64,000 nucleotides of DNA from Amycolatopsis vastitatis (GTDB lineage: Bacteria > Actinomycetota > Actinomycetes > Mycobacteriales > Pseudonocardiaceae): contig NZ_NMUL01000057.1 of the NCBI RefSeq assembly GCF_002234595.1, positions 1-64,000 of the forward strand, in the 5' to 3' direction. Positions 40,615-49,800 of the stretch are shown piece after piece (position 1 is the first letter of the stretch; the number at the start of each line of letters is the position of its first letter). The notes beneath the pieces are model-generated. The model was not told where the DNA came from. It made no database searches and worked only from the letters and a program-made list of their open reading frames with translations. The position numbers were made by a program, and so were the translations under genes.

Positions 40615-40901
40615 TACATCCGACCACCACGAAGCCGACCGTTAGCCCGTCGAACCATCGCGCATGTGACGCAGCCCCGCTGAGTGCCTGCCTGTTCGCG
40701 CAGGACAGGCGGAACCGGCTGGGCGGCGCCCCTTGGGACCCGGGTGACAATGTCTCGACCCGGACCGGGCGAAGCCGATTACTGCGGGCGTCACGCCCGG
40801 CTCGGGCGGCCGGTCGGCGCGGCCCGCCGACTTTGCCGGAACCCTGCTCGGAGCGGGCGGGGGTTGGGGTCTCTCAGGCGCCCAGTGCTAGCGTCAAAGC
40901 C

Positions 40902-41309
40902 GTGCCAGCATCCCCTCCGCCGGCGGGATCCCCCTGGGGCCGCCGGATCGCGATCGTCGCGACGTGCCTGGTGAGCCTGCTCGTCTGCTGCGGGCTCGCC
41001 TGGTGGCAGTGGGACCGCTTCACCTCGGCGAACGGCACCTTCCAGAACCTCGGCTACGTCCTGCAGTGGCCGCTGTTCGGGCTGTTCCCCGCCTTCATGT
41101 TCTGGCGGATCCGCAAGCTCCGGCAGAAAGCCGAGGCCGAGGGGGCCCTGCCGGAGACGCGATCGCCGGAGGCGCCCGCGGCCGAGGTGCCCGCCCCCCG
41201 CCCCCGTCCCGATCTTCCGGACGGGGACGAGGACGAGGACGACGAGCTGGCCGCGTACAACCGTTACCTGCGCGAGCTGAACGCCCGCGACCAGCAGGCC
41301 GCAGAGTGA
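40902..41309 (+). CDS. Hypothetical two-helix membrane protein
   Basis: 135 residues from GTG 40902. TAGCGT ends seven bases upstream, so the mRNA is probably leaderless. Two membrane helices (about 13-33 and 47-65) with WWQWDRFTSANGTFQNLGY between, then a coiled, acidic cytoplasmic tail with DGDEDEDDELAAYNRYLREL. The proline-rich start and this tail are typical of a conserved actinobacterial protein of unknown role that sits before DUF3817 genes. Confidence 0.8.
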   Translation: MPASPPPAGSPWGRRIAIVATCLVSLLVCCGLAWWQWDRFTSANGTFQNLGYVLQWPLFGLFPAFMFWRIRKLRQKAEAEGALPETRSPEAPAAEVPAPRPRPDLPDGDEDEDDELAAYNRYLRELNARDQQAAE

Positions 41310-41319
41310 GGACGACCCG

Positions 41320-41664
41320 ATGACCACCAGCACCGAAGGTGCCGCGCAGACCGCGGTGCCGCTTTCCGGCCCCCTGGTCCGGTTCCGCACCGCCGCCTAC
41401 GTCACCGGCGTCGGCCTGCTCGGCCTGTGCTTCGTGATGGTGCTTCGCTACGCCTTCGGCAACCCGACGCCGTCGGCGATCTACTCGCCGATCCATGGCG
41501 TGCTCTACATGATCTACCTGGTGCTGACCATCGACCTGGCGATCAAGGCCCGCTGGTCGATCAAGGGCACCGTGCTCGTGCTGCTGGCCGGCTGTGTCCC
41601 GTTCGTCTCGTTCCTCGTCGAGCGCCGGGTGACCCACAAGGTCAAGGCCGGGCAGAAGCTGTAG
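41320..41664 (+). CDS. DUF3817 membrane protein
   Basis: 114 residues, three membrane helices. The family pattern FRTAAYVTGVGLLGLCFVMV, SPIHGVLYMIYLVLTIDLAI and GCVPFVSFLVERRVTHK is clear. It lies ten bases after the previous gene, and its 3' end overlaps the convergent MFS gene by 23 bases. Function unknown. Confidence 0.9.
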   Translation: MTTSTEGAAQTAVPLSGPLVRFRTAAYVTGVGLLGLCFVMVLRYAFGNPTPSAIYSPIHGVLYMIYLVLTIDLAIKARWSIKGTVLVLLAGCVPFVSFLVERRVTHKVKAGQKL

Positions 41665-43075
41665 CCGCGACCTGACGGCGGAAGGTCAGCGCCACGAGGA
41701 CCGTGCACGCCGCGAACACCGCGGACGTGGCGAACGCTGCGGTCATCCCGTCGACCGTGAGCTGAGCGCCGGTCGAGCCCGACGAGCGGGTCACCGAGCC
41801 GAACACCGTGATCAGGACGCCCAGCCCGAGCGTGCTGCCGACCTGCTGCATGGTCTGCAGCACGCCGCCCGCGGCACCCGCGTCGTCGGTGGGCACGGTG
41901 GCCATCACGATCACGTTGAGCGGAGCGAACGACAGCCCGCCGCCGAGTCCCATCAGCAGCAGCGGCCCGAGCAGCGCCGGGAAGTACGTGCTGTCCGTGG
42001 TGAGCAGTGCCAGCCAGGCGACGCCGGTGACCATCAGCAGGGACCCCGTGACGGCCAGCGGCTTCGGCCCGTAGCGGGGGAGCAGCCGCGGCACGAGCCG
42101 GCTCATCGCGAAGATCAGCGCCGCCATGGGGAGGAACGCGAACCCGGTGGCCAGCGCGGCGAAGTGCCGGATGTCCTGCATGAACTGGGTGAGGAAGAAG
42201 AACATCGACATCATCGCCATCGGGCCGAGGAAGAAGTTGACGTAGGCCGCGCTGCGGTTGCGGTCGGCGAACAGCCGGAGCGGGACCAGCGGCATCTCGC
42301 TGCGGGCTTCGATGGCGACGAACCCGGCGAGCACCACCAGGCCGGTGGCGAGTGTGCCGAGCGTCACGGGGTTCCCCCAGCCGTCGGACGCGGCGTGGGT
42401 GAAGGCGAACACCAGTGAGGCGACGCCGAGCGTGCCGGTGATCGCGCCGGGCAGGTCGAGGTGTGCCCGGCGGCGCTGGGGTTCGGGGACGAAACGCGGC
42501 GCGAGCAGGACGATCGCCAGGCCGAACGGGACGTTGATGAACAGCGCGGCGCGCCACGAGATCCACTCGGTGAGCAGGCCGCCGACGATGAGGCCGATCG
42601 CGAACCCGCCGCTGGACATGGCGGAGAACAGCGCCAGCGCCCGGACGCGCGCCTTGGCCTCGGTGAACGTCGTGGTCACCAGGGCCAGGGTGCTCGGACC
42701 CGCCATGGCGGCGCCGACGCCCTGCAGGGCACGGGCGGCGATGAGCAGCGCGGCCGAGTCGGCGAGGCCGCCGGCCAGCGAGGCGAGGGTGAACAGGGCG
42801 GTGCCGGCGACGAACATGCGGCGGCGGCCGAACAGGTCGCCCGCCCGGCCGCCGAGCAGCAGGAGACCGCCGAAGACCAGGCTGTAGGCGGTCATCACCC
42901 AGGACAGGCCCGTGGCGGAAAAGCCCAGGTCGGACTGGATGCGCGGGAGCGCGACGTTCATCACCGTCGCGTCGAGGATGAGCATGAGCTGGCAGGTCAG
43001 GATGATCGCGAGGATCAGCCCGCTGCGCCGGCGTGCGGCCGGTGCGAGCGCGCGGTCGAGCGTTTGTTGCGACAA
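41642..43075 (-). CDS. MFS drug exporter, DHA2 (EmrB/QacA) family
   Basis: 477 residues from TTG 43075, chosen because GGGGGAG lies six bases before it; a GTG at 43090 is the alternative. Fourteen membrane helices are expected, and the DHA2 motifs LDATVMNVALPRIQSDLGFS, WVMTAYSLVFGGLLLLGGRAGDLFGRRR and ALQGVGAAMAGPSTLALV are present. It would export a hydrophobic toxic compound with proton influx. The divergent TetR and its operators point to ligand-induced resistance. Confidence 0.92.
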   Translation of the reverse strand: MSQQTLDRALAPAARRRSGLILAIILTCQLMLILDATVMNVALPRIQSDLGFSATGLSWVMTAYSLVFGGLLLLGGRAGDLFGRRRMFVAGTALFTLASLAGGLADSAALLIAARALQGVGAAMAGPSTLALVTTTFTEAKARVRALALFSAMSSGGFAIGLIVGGLLTEWISWRAALFINVPFGLAIVLLAPRFVPEPQRRRAHLDLPGAITGTLGVASLVFAFTHAASDGWGNPVTLGTLATGLVVLAGFVAIEARSEMPLVPLRLFADRNRSAAYVNFFLGPMAMMSMFFFLTQFMQDIRHFAALATGFAFLPMAALIFAMSRLVPRLLPRYGPKPLAVTGSLLMVTGVAWLALLTTDSTYFPALLGPLLLMGLGGGLSFAPLNVIVMATVPTDDAGAAGGVLQTMQQVGSTLGLGVLITVFGSVTRSSGSTGAQLTVDGMTAAFATSAVFAACTVLVALTFRRQVAATASARP

Positions 43076-43107
43076 GGGATACTCCCCCACGGAGTAAGAG
43101 AAGAAGC

Positions 43108-43187
43108 GGAGATGTTCTCCACTTGCGTGCGATCCGATAATATGGAGAGCGTCTCCGGATGCGCAAGTGAATTCGGAGAATCTCTCC
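43108..43187. promoter_or_regulatory. Three GGAGA-N3-TCTCC operators between MFS and TetR genes
   Basis: Copies at 43108-43120 (GGAGATGTTCTCC), 43144-43156 (GGAGAGCGTCTCC) and 43175-43187 (GGAGAATCTCTCC). A wider inverted repeat, CACTTGCG at 43120-43127 and CGCAAGTG at 43162-43169, frames the middle copy. They cover both divergent promoters and are the likely sites of the TetR protein encoded at 43210. Confidence 0.75.
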
Positions 43188-43209
43188 GGTTAGTGGCGAG
43201 GAGGCCGGG

Positions 43210-43782
43210 ATGCCGGGTGGGACCACGGAGCGTCCGATGCGGGCGGACGCGCGCCGCAACTACGAACGCATCGTCGCGACGGCGAAGGACCTCTTCGCGA
43301 CGCAGGGCGCCGACGTGCCGCTCGACGACGTCGCCAAGAAGGCCGGCGTCGGCGCGGGCACGCTCTACCGGCACTTCCCGACCCGCGAGAAGCTGTTCGA
43401 AGCGGTCTACCGCGACGAGATCACGGTGCTCGCCGACCGCGCGTTCGTCCTGCACGACGAGCTGGGCCCGTGGGAGGCGCTCGAAGCCTGGCTGCTCGCC
43501 CAGGTGACCTGGGTGGTCGAGCGGCACAAGCTGGCGACGATCCTCAAGGAGTCCATCGACGCCGGCTCCGAGACCTTCGTCTACTGCCAGAAGCACCTGC
43601 GCGAGGCGACGGGCACGCTCGTCGAGGCCGCGCAGGAGGCGGGGCTGGTCCGCCAGGACGTCACGGGCGCCGACGTCCTGCGGCTGGGCCACGGCGCCGG
43701 CATGGCGGTCCGCAACTGCACGCCCGAAGACGGGAAGCGGGTGCTGGACGTGATCCTCGACGGACTCCGCGCGACGCCGTAG
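43210..43782 (+). CDS. TetR-family repressor of the divergent exporter
   Basis: 190 residues; helix-turn-helix VPLDDVAKKAGVGAGTLYRHFP at about 37-58. AGGAGG precedes ATG 43210. The C-terminal ligand domain is of the common TetR_C type. It is 134 bases from the exporter gene with three palindromes in between. Confidence 0.93.
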   Translation: MPGGTTERPMRADARRNYERIVATAKDLFATQGADVPLDDVAKKAGVGAGTLYRHFPTREKLFEAVYRDEITVLADRAFVLHDELGPWEALEAWLLAQVTWVVERHKLATILKESIDAGSETFVYCQKHLREATGTLVEAAQEAGLVRQDVTGADVLRLGHGAGMAVRNCTPEDGKRVLDVILDGLRATP

Positions 43783-43802
43783 CCGATCGGGAGGTCAGGC
43801 GG

Positions 43803-45395
43803 TCAGGTCCCGATCCCGGTCATCGACCGGACCTCCATCTCCGCCTGCTTCTCCGCGTCCGCCTTCGGCCTGCCGACCAGAGTGCCCACGAACCCGCACA
43901 GGAACGAGAACGGGATCGACGCCAGCCCCGGGTTCTTCAGCGGGAACCAGGCGAAGTCGACGCTCTTGAGGATCGCGTCCGGGGCACCCGAGACGACCGG
44001 TGAGAAGAGCACCAGCACCAGGCACGCGATCAGGCCGCCGTACATGCCCCACAGCGTGCCCGTCGTGTTGAAGCGCTTCCAGAACAACGAGTACAGCAGG
44101 GTCGACAGGTTCGCCGACGCCGCCACCGCGAACGCCAGCGCCACCAGGAACGCGACGTTCTGCCCGTTCGCCAGCACCCCGCCGACGATCGCCAGCGCGC
44201 CGACCACGACCGCGGTCAGCCGCGCCACCCGGACCTCGTCCTCCGGTTCGGCGTTGCCGCGCTTGAAGATGTTCGCGTACACGTCGTGGGCGAACGAGGC
44301 CGACGCGGTGATCGTCAGGCCGGCCACCACCGCGAGGATCGTCGCGAACGCCACCGCGGCGATGACGCCCAGCAGCAGCGTCCCGCCGATGTGCAGGGCC
44401 AGCAGCGGGGCCGCCGAGTTCTCCCCGCCCGGCGCGCTCTTGATCTCGTCCGAGCCGACCAGCGCGGCCGCGCCGAAGCCGATCACCAGCGTGCACAGGT
44501 AGAAGACGAGCATGCACACCGTCGCCCAGACCACCGAGCGCCGCGCCTCCAGGGAGTTCGGCACGGTGTAGAAGCGCATCAGCAGGTGGGGCAGCGAGGA
44601 CAGGCCCAGGATCAGGGCCAGTGCGAGGGACACGAAGTCGAGCTTGGTGGTGTCGTCCTTGCCGTACGAGCCGCCCGGTTCCAGCAGGTGCTCACCCAGC
44701 GGGCTCTTCTCGGTCGCGGCCGAGAGCAGGTTCGAGAAGCTGAAGCCGTACTTGCCGATCAGGAACACCGCGATCAGCACCACGGCCAGCATCAGCACGC
44801 TGGCCTTGACGATCTGCACCCACGTGGTGCCCTTCATCCCGCCGACCAGCACGTACAGCACCATGACCAGGCCGACCACGCCGATCACCAGCGCCTGCCC
44901 GAGCCGGGTGTGGATGTTCAGCAGGAGGGCGACCAGGCCGCCGGCGCCCGCCATCTGCGCCAGCATGTAGAACAGCGAGATCACCAGGGTCGACGTCGCC
45001 GCCGCGGCCCGGACCGGGCGCTGGTTCATCCGGAAGCTGATGACGTCGCCCATCGTGAACCGGCCGGTGTTGCGCAGCAGCTCGGCGATCAGCAGCAGGT
45101 CGACCAGCCACGCGACCAGGAAGCCGATGGAGTAGAGGAAGCCGTCGTAGCCGTGGACGGCGATCGCGCCGGCGATGCCCAGGAACGACGCCGCCGACAG
45201 GAAGTCCCCTGAGAGGGCGATCCCGTTCTGGCGTCCGGTGAAGGCGCTGCCCGCGGCGTAGTAGTCCGACGTCGAGGAGTTCCGGGCGCCGGCCCGGTAG
45301 ACGATGTACAGCGTGATCGCCACGAACAGGCCGAACACGACAGTGTTGACGATCGGGTCGCTGGCGGGCGTCCCAGCGGCCGCGAGCGCGGTCAT
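43803..45395 (-). CDS. actP: Cation/acetate symporter (ActP, SSS family)
   Basis: 530 residues, about 13 membrane helices. Family motifs: DYYAAGSAFTGRQNGIALSGDFLSAASFLGIAG, SSLPHLLMRFYTVPN, and LTITASASFAHDVYANIF. It imports acetate or another short monocarboxylate with Na+ or H+. ATG 45395 overlaps the stop of the DUF485 gene (TCAT), the standard arrangement for ActP. Confidence 0.92.
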   Translation of the reverse strand: MTALAAAGTPASDPIVNTVVFGLFVAITLYIVYRAGARNSSTSDYYAAGSAFTGRQNGIALSGDFLSAASFLGIAGAIAVHGYDGFLYSIGFLVAWLVDLLLIAELLRNTGRFTMGDVISFRMNQRPVRAAAATSTLVISLFYMLAQMAGAGGLVALLLNIHTRLGQALVIGVVGLVMVLYVLVGGMKGTTWVQIVKASVLMLAVVLIAVFLIGKYGFSFSNLLSAATEKSPLGEHLLEPGGSYGKDDTTKLDFVSLALALILGLSSLPHLLMRFYTVPNSLEARRSVVWATVCMLVFYLCTLVIGFGAAALVGSDEIKSAPGGENSAAPLLALHIGGTLLLGVIAAVAFATILAVVAGLTITASASFAHDVYANIFKRGNAEPEDEVRVARLTAVVVGALAIVGGVLANGQNVAFLVALAFAVAASANLSTLLYSLFWKRFNTTGTLWGMYGGLIACLVLVLFSPVVSGAPDAILKSVDFAWFPLKNPGLASIPFSFLCGFVGTLVGRPKADAEKQAEMEVRSMTGIGT

Positions 45396-45841
45396 CGGCG
45401 CTTCTCTTGTGGCAGGCCGGCCCGGATTCGCAGCTCGGCGACCCGCGGGTCGAGGCGGCGGCGCGCGTAGCGCAGGTAGAGCCACGTGACCAGCGCCGTG
45501 CTGACGAACTGGCCGAGGCCCAGCAGGATGGCAACGTTGACTTGGCCGAACACCTTGCGGCTCATGAAGTCGTGCGCGTAGGCGGCCAGCAGGACGTACG
45601 TCATGTACCAGGCGAAGAAGGCGAAGCTCAGCGGGAAGACGAACCAGCGGAACCGGCGGCGCAGGGCCTTGAACTCGGGGCTGGCCTGGATTGCCGGGTA
45701 GTCGGGGCCCGTGCGGGTGGCGGGCTGGTGGTCGGGCTGGTGGTACTGGACGCCGGACGGGCGGTCGCCGGTGAACAGGGCCGGCAGCTGGCCGGTCTCC
45801 TCGAGGGCGTTGCCCGTCGCGGGACGCGCGACGTCGTACAT
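45392..45841 (-). CDS. DUF485 membrane protein, partner of the acetate symporter
   Basis: 149 residues from ATG 45841 (GGAGGCACC upstream). Residues 1-60 are a polar start; then ASPEFKALRRRFRWFVFPLSFAFFAWYMTYVLLAAYAHDFM (shown in part: ASPEFKALRRRFRWFVFP) is the DUF485 signature with the first helix, and QVNVAILLGLGQFVSTALVT the second. The family is always paired with SSS symporters, where it is probably an accessory subunit. Confidence 0.9.
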   Translation of the reverse strand: MYDVARPATGNALEETGQLPALFTGDRPSGVQYHQPDHQPATRTGPDYPAIQASPEFKALRRRFRWFVFPLSFAFFAWYMTYVLLAAYAHDFMSRKVFGQVNVAILLGLGQFVSTALVTWLYLRYARRRLDPRVAELRIRAGLPQEKRR

Positions 45842-46826
45842 GGTGCCTCCGGCAGGTGCCTCCGTGGCGGCGGGTCCGGCGCCTGCGGACAGGCCCCGGG
45901 CCGCCCTTGCGGGCTGCGAGCGAACATCGTAACTACGCCGGTTGGCGGGTACCGAAGGTGGCCTTCGTCGTGCCGTCCGGCCCGAAAGGTGGTATTCGTT
46001 TTGCCGTCGACCACGTCGAATGCGCACCGACGGCAAGACCGTGGGCGGAACACCGGTAATGCGGAAAAGAATTGTGACGGGACGTTGTCGGATCCGGTGC
46101 GCGCTGCGGCGAATGGGGTAGTTGCGCCGTTTGGACCCGCCCGATGGTCACGGAGCGTGTCCGAAACTCCTCGCGGGTGGCGGCCATGAGGGTTGCGCGA
46201 CCGCGATGAATGGGCGAAGATCCACTGGTCAGTGCTGGGTTTCGAAAGAAATCACCGGGTCGGGGCAGGGTGTGGCGCAACGCCACAACATCGGGCACAC
46301 CTTGGGACTTGACCCACTCGTTGGAGGCACGGAGGGTAGATCGTCCGAGGGATGCTGCTACCCTTGATGGACTAATCGGGTGACGACCGGATGTCCCTGG
46401 CCCACGCGTCCGGTAACCGGAATTCCCGCTTCGGGCCCGGTGAGGCGGAATGGGATGGTCCGTGTCCGATCGCGAAAGCGCTTTTCGCAGGTCAGCGCCC
46501 GGATGGGGAACACAATTGACCGGCCGTGCTCCGGGGGTACGATTCTTTGGCCCAGCTGACCGCAGCGATCGATTGGCACCGATTAAGTTGATCTCGACCC
46601 CCGTGCACAACGCAACTTGCGACGTGCACGTGCAGAGTCCCGGGCAGGGGACGGCGAGGTGGTGTTCGCCCGGCGACGGGCGCGCGGACGGCGGGGCAGC
46701 CGGGGACGAGCGCGGGCGCCCGGGAAGCGGCAGGGTGGGGACGGCACGTCCGTCCGACGGCCCGCCGCGAGCCGGGACGCCGCGCCGCCGACGCGGATCC
46801 ATGACGCCGGACAGGGAGTCACCTAC
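45842..46826. other. 985-base gene-free region upstream of the conservon
   Basis: No coding frame here has actinobacterial codon bias, and 45950-46600 is visibly less GC-rich than the surroundings. Inverted repeats seen: GTGGCG-CAA-CGCCAC near 46272, and GCGAAAGCGC-TTTTCGC near 46472. It must hold the promoters of the symporter operon and of the conservon, and probably a long 5' leader. Confidence 0.5.
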
Positions 46827-49800
46827 GTGACCGTTGCAGGAGAAGGTCAGGTGCCCGTCGGGGAATTGCTCGGCCGAGCACCCCGGCGGTCGAAGGGGAA
46901 GGCCCTGTGGCGCGCGCTCGTGCAATGGCGCGACTGGAGCCTGCCCGTCAAGCTTTCGGCCGTCACGGTCGTGCCCATCGCCCTCGCCCTGGTGCTCGGC
47001 ATCACCACGATCGCCGCGCAGGTCGGCCGCTCGGACGACTACCAGCGGCTCGACCGGCTCGTCGCGCTCGGCGGCGGGGTGCGCGCGCTCACCGGTGCGC
47101 TGCAGCAGGAGCGCACGGTCACCGCCGCGATGCTGACCGACGGCACCGTCGGCGGCACCCCCGAGCTGGCCGCGGCCCGCAAGGCCACGGACGCCGCGGT
47201 CGGGCCGTTCACCGCGGAGCAGGCCCGAGCGGCCGAAGCCGAGCCCGGCGTGGCCGGGGCGGCGGGCGCGGCCACCGCGCAGGTCGGCAACCTCGCCTTC
47301 CTGCGCCGCCAGGTCGACGGCGGCCAGCTCGGCCCCAGCCAGGCCGTCACGGCGTACGCCGCCCTCACCGGCTCCCTCATCGGCCTCGACACCGCGGCCA
47401 CGGCGGGTGCCGGCGACGGCACCCTCGGCGGCACGCCCGCCGGGCTGCACGAACTCCTCGTCGCGGGCGAGCAGGTGTCGCTCAGCCAGGCACTGGTTTC
47501 CTACGGCATCGGCCGCGCCGGGCTGACGCCGAGCGAGCTCGCCACGCTGCGGGCCGCCGAGCTGCGGCTCGCCGACCGGCTCGTGGACTTCCGGTCCGCG
47601 GCGGGCGACACGCTGCAGCGGGACTTCGCGGCGATCGCCGAAGGCGCCCAGGCGCAGAGCCGGGCCCGGATGGTCGAAACGGTGGTGAACGCGCCGGCCG
47701 GCGCGACGGACAACGCGTTCCGCGCGCTGTCCGCCGCGGACTGGAACGCCGCCTCCACGGCGCTGCGCACGCAGATCGGCCAGGTCGCCGACCGGCTCGG
47801 CGCGTCGGCGTCGCAGCGGTCGGCGGAGCTGGTCGACTCCTCCAGCAGCGGCGCCGGCCTGCTCGCGGTGCTGCTGTTCGCCACGATGGTGCTCGCCGTC
47901 GCGGTCGTCTTCCTCATCACCCGTCAGCTGCTGCGCTCGCTGAGGGTGCTGCGCCGCAGTGCCCTCGACGTCGCCGAGACCGCGCTGCCGGAGGCGGTCC
48001 GCAACATCCAGGAGGGCCGCGCGCAGGGCACCGACGTCCGGCCGGTCCCGGTGCAGACCGACGACGAGGTCGGCGAGGTGGCGCGGGCCTTCGACAAGGT
48101 GCACCACCAGGCGCTGCGGCTGGCGACCGAGCAGGCGGCGATGCGCACCGGCTACGGCAGCGTCTTCGTCAACCTCTCGCGGCGCAGCCAGAGCCTGGTG
48201 CAGCGGCAGCTGCAGCTGATCGAGCAGCTCGAACGGGACGAAGAGGACGCCGACCAGCTGGCGACGCTGTTCCAGCTCGACCACCTCGCCACCCGGATGC
48301 GGCGCAACAACGAGAACCTGATGGTGCTCTCGGGCGCCGAGCCGGGACGGCGGTCCGGGAAGCCGGTCGGCACCACCGACATGCTCCGCGCCGCGGTCTC
48401 GGAGATCGAGCAGTACCAGCGGGTCCAGGTGCAGCCGCCGCCCCCGGCCCGGATCGTCGGGTACGCCGCGAGCGACCTGATGCGCCTGGTCGCCGAGCTG
48501 CTGGACAACGCCACCGCGTTCTCCGCGCCGGAGACGTCGGTCACCGTGGCGTCGCGGCTGGGCGAGGACGGCTCGCTCAACATCGACATCCTGGACAAGG
48601 GCATCGGGATGAACGGGTGCGAGGTCATCGAGGCGAACACCCGGCTGACCGAGGCCGGATCCGTCGACCTGGTCACGTCACGGCGGATGGGCCTGTTCGT
48701 CGTCGGCAGGCTGGCCAGCAGGCACCGGATCGGGGTGTCGCTGCACGGCGGCAAGGACATCGTCGGCGTCCGCGCCACCGTCGTCGTCCCGCCGGACCTG
48801 GTGATGCCGGTGACCGACGGCCCGGTGACCGGCCCGATCGGCGCGGTGCAGCAGCACCCGACCAGTCCCGCGGCGGGCAACCAGCTGCCGCGCCGCCCGG
48901 TCAACGGCAGCACGCGCCCCCGGCCGGTGGTGCCCCCGCAGCCGGCGATGGGGGAGGAGCGGTGGCCGTCGGCCAGCGACCTCGCCGGGCTGTCCGGCGT
49001 CCGCCCGCCGTCGGACCTGGAGATCTCCGGGACGGCGTTGTTCGCCCCCATCCCGAAGGACGGCGAGGTCCCGCCGCAGCGTCCCGCCGTGCCGCAGGTG
49101 CCCGCGGCGCTGCCGCTGCCCCAGCGGCAGCCGGACCGGCCGCGGGAGCAGCCGCCGCGCGCGGGCGACCTGCCCGCGGGCAAGGACCTGTTCTCCGCCA
49201 ACGAGACCACGCTCAGCGACTGGTGGCAGCAGGCGACGACCGCGGCCCACCCGGCGTCGGCTCCGCCCACCCCGGCCACGGACCGCTCGGAGACGACGCC
49301 GATCTTCGACGAGATGCTGTCGGCGTGGTTCCGCGAGGACAAGCCGGCCGCCGAGGAGAAACCCGCTGCTTCGGAAGAAGCGGCGACGGAGGCCGCGGAA
49401 GCCGAGCCGCAGGAGCAGCGCAGCTGGGACTTCGCGAGCGACGAGAACTGGCGCACGGTCCAGGCGGTCACGCAGGCCGCGCCGACGGCGTTCACCGAGG
49501 CCGGGCTCCCGCGCCGCCGCCGGGGCGAGCAGCTCCTGCCGGGCAGCGCGATCCCGGCGGCGGCCCCCGCCGAGCCTGCCCCGGCCGGCCCGGAGCTCCC
49601 GGTCCGCGACCCGGCGGACGTCCGCAGCCGGCTCAGCAGCTTCCAGCAGGGCGTGAGCCGCGGCCGCCGCCAGACCCGCCGGCCGGCCAAGCCGCAGTCC
49701 GCCAGGACGACCGGGCAGCCGCCGACACCGCAGTCCGGCGTGCCCGGGCTGGGCACCAGCCAGACCGCGTTCGCGCCGCAGCAGGCCGCGCCGGCTCAGG

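Larger units (their letters stand above)
40418..40901. other. 484-base intergenic region with dispersed elements
   Basis: No gene is convincing. It carries a damage-type promoter-like element (40458-40480), a GC-rich stretch, the decayed palindrome at 40568-40614, and a possible hairpin around 40686-40711 (GCCTG...CAGGACAGGC). TAGCGT at 40889-40894 serves the next gene. Confidence 0.5.

Noticed and set aside
46122..46367. 81-codon forward frame upstream of the conservon
   Set aside because: No ribosome site, no actinobacterial codon bias, and no recognisable protein pattern.
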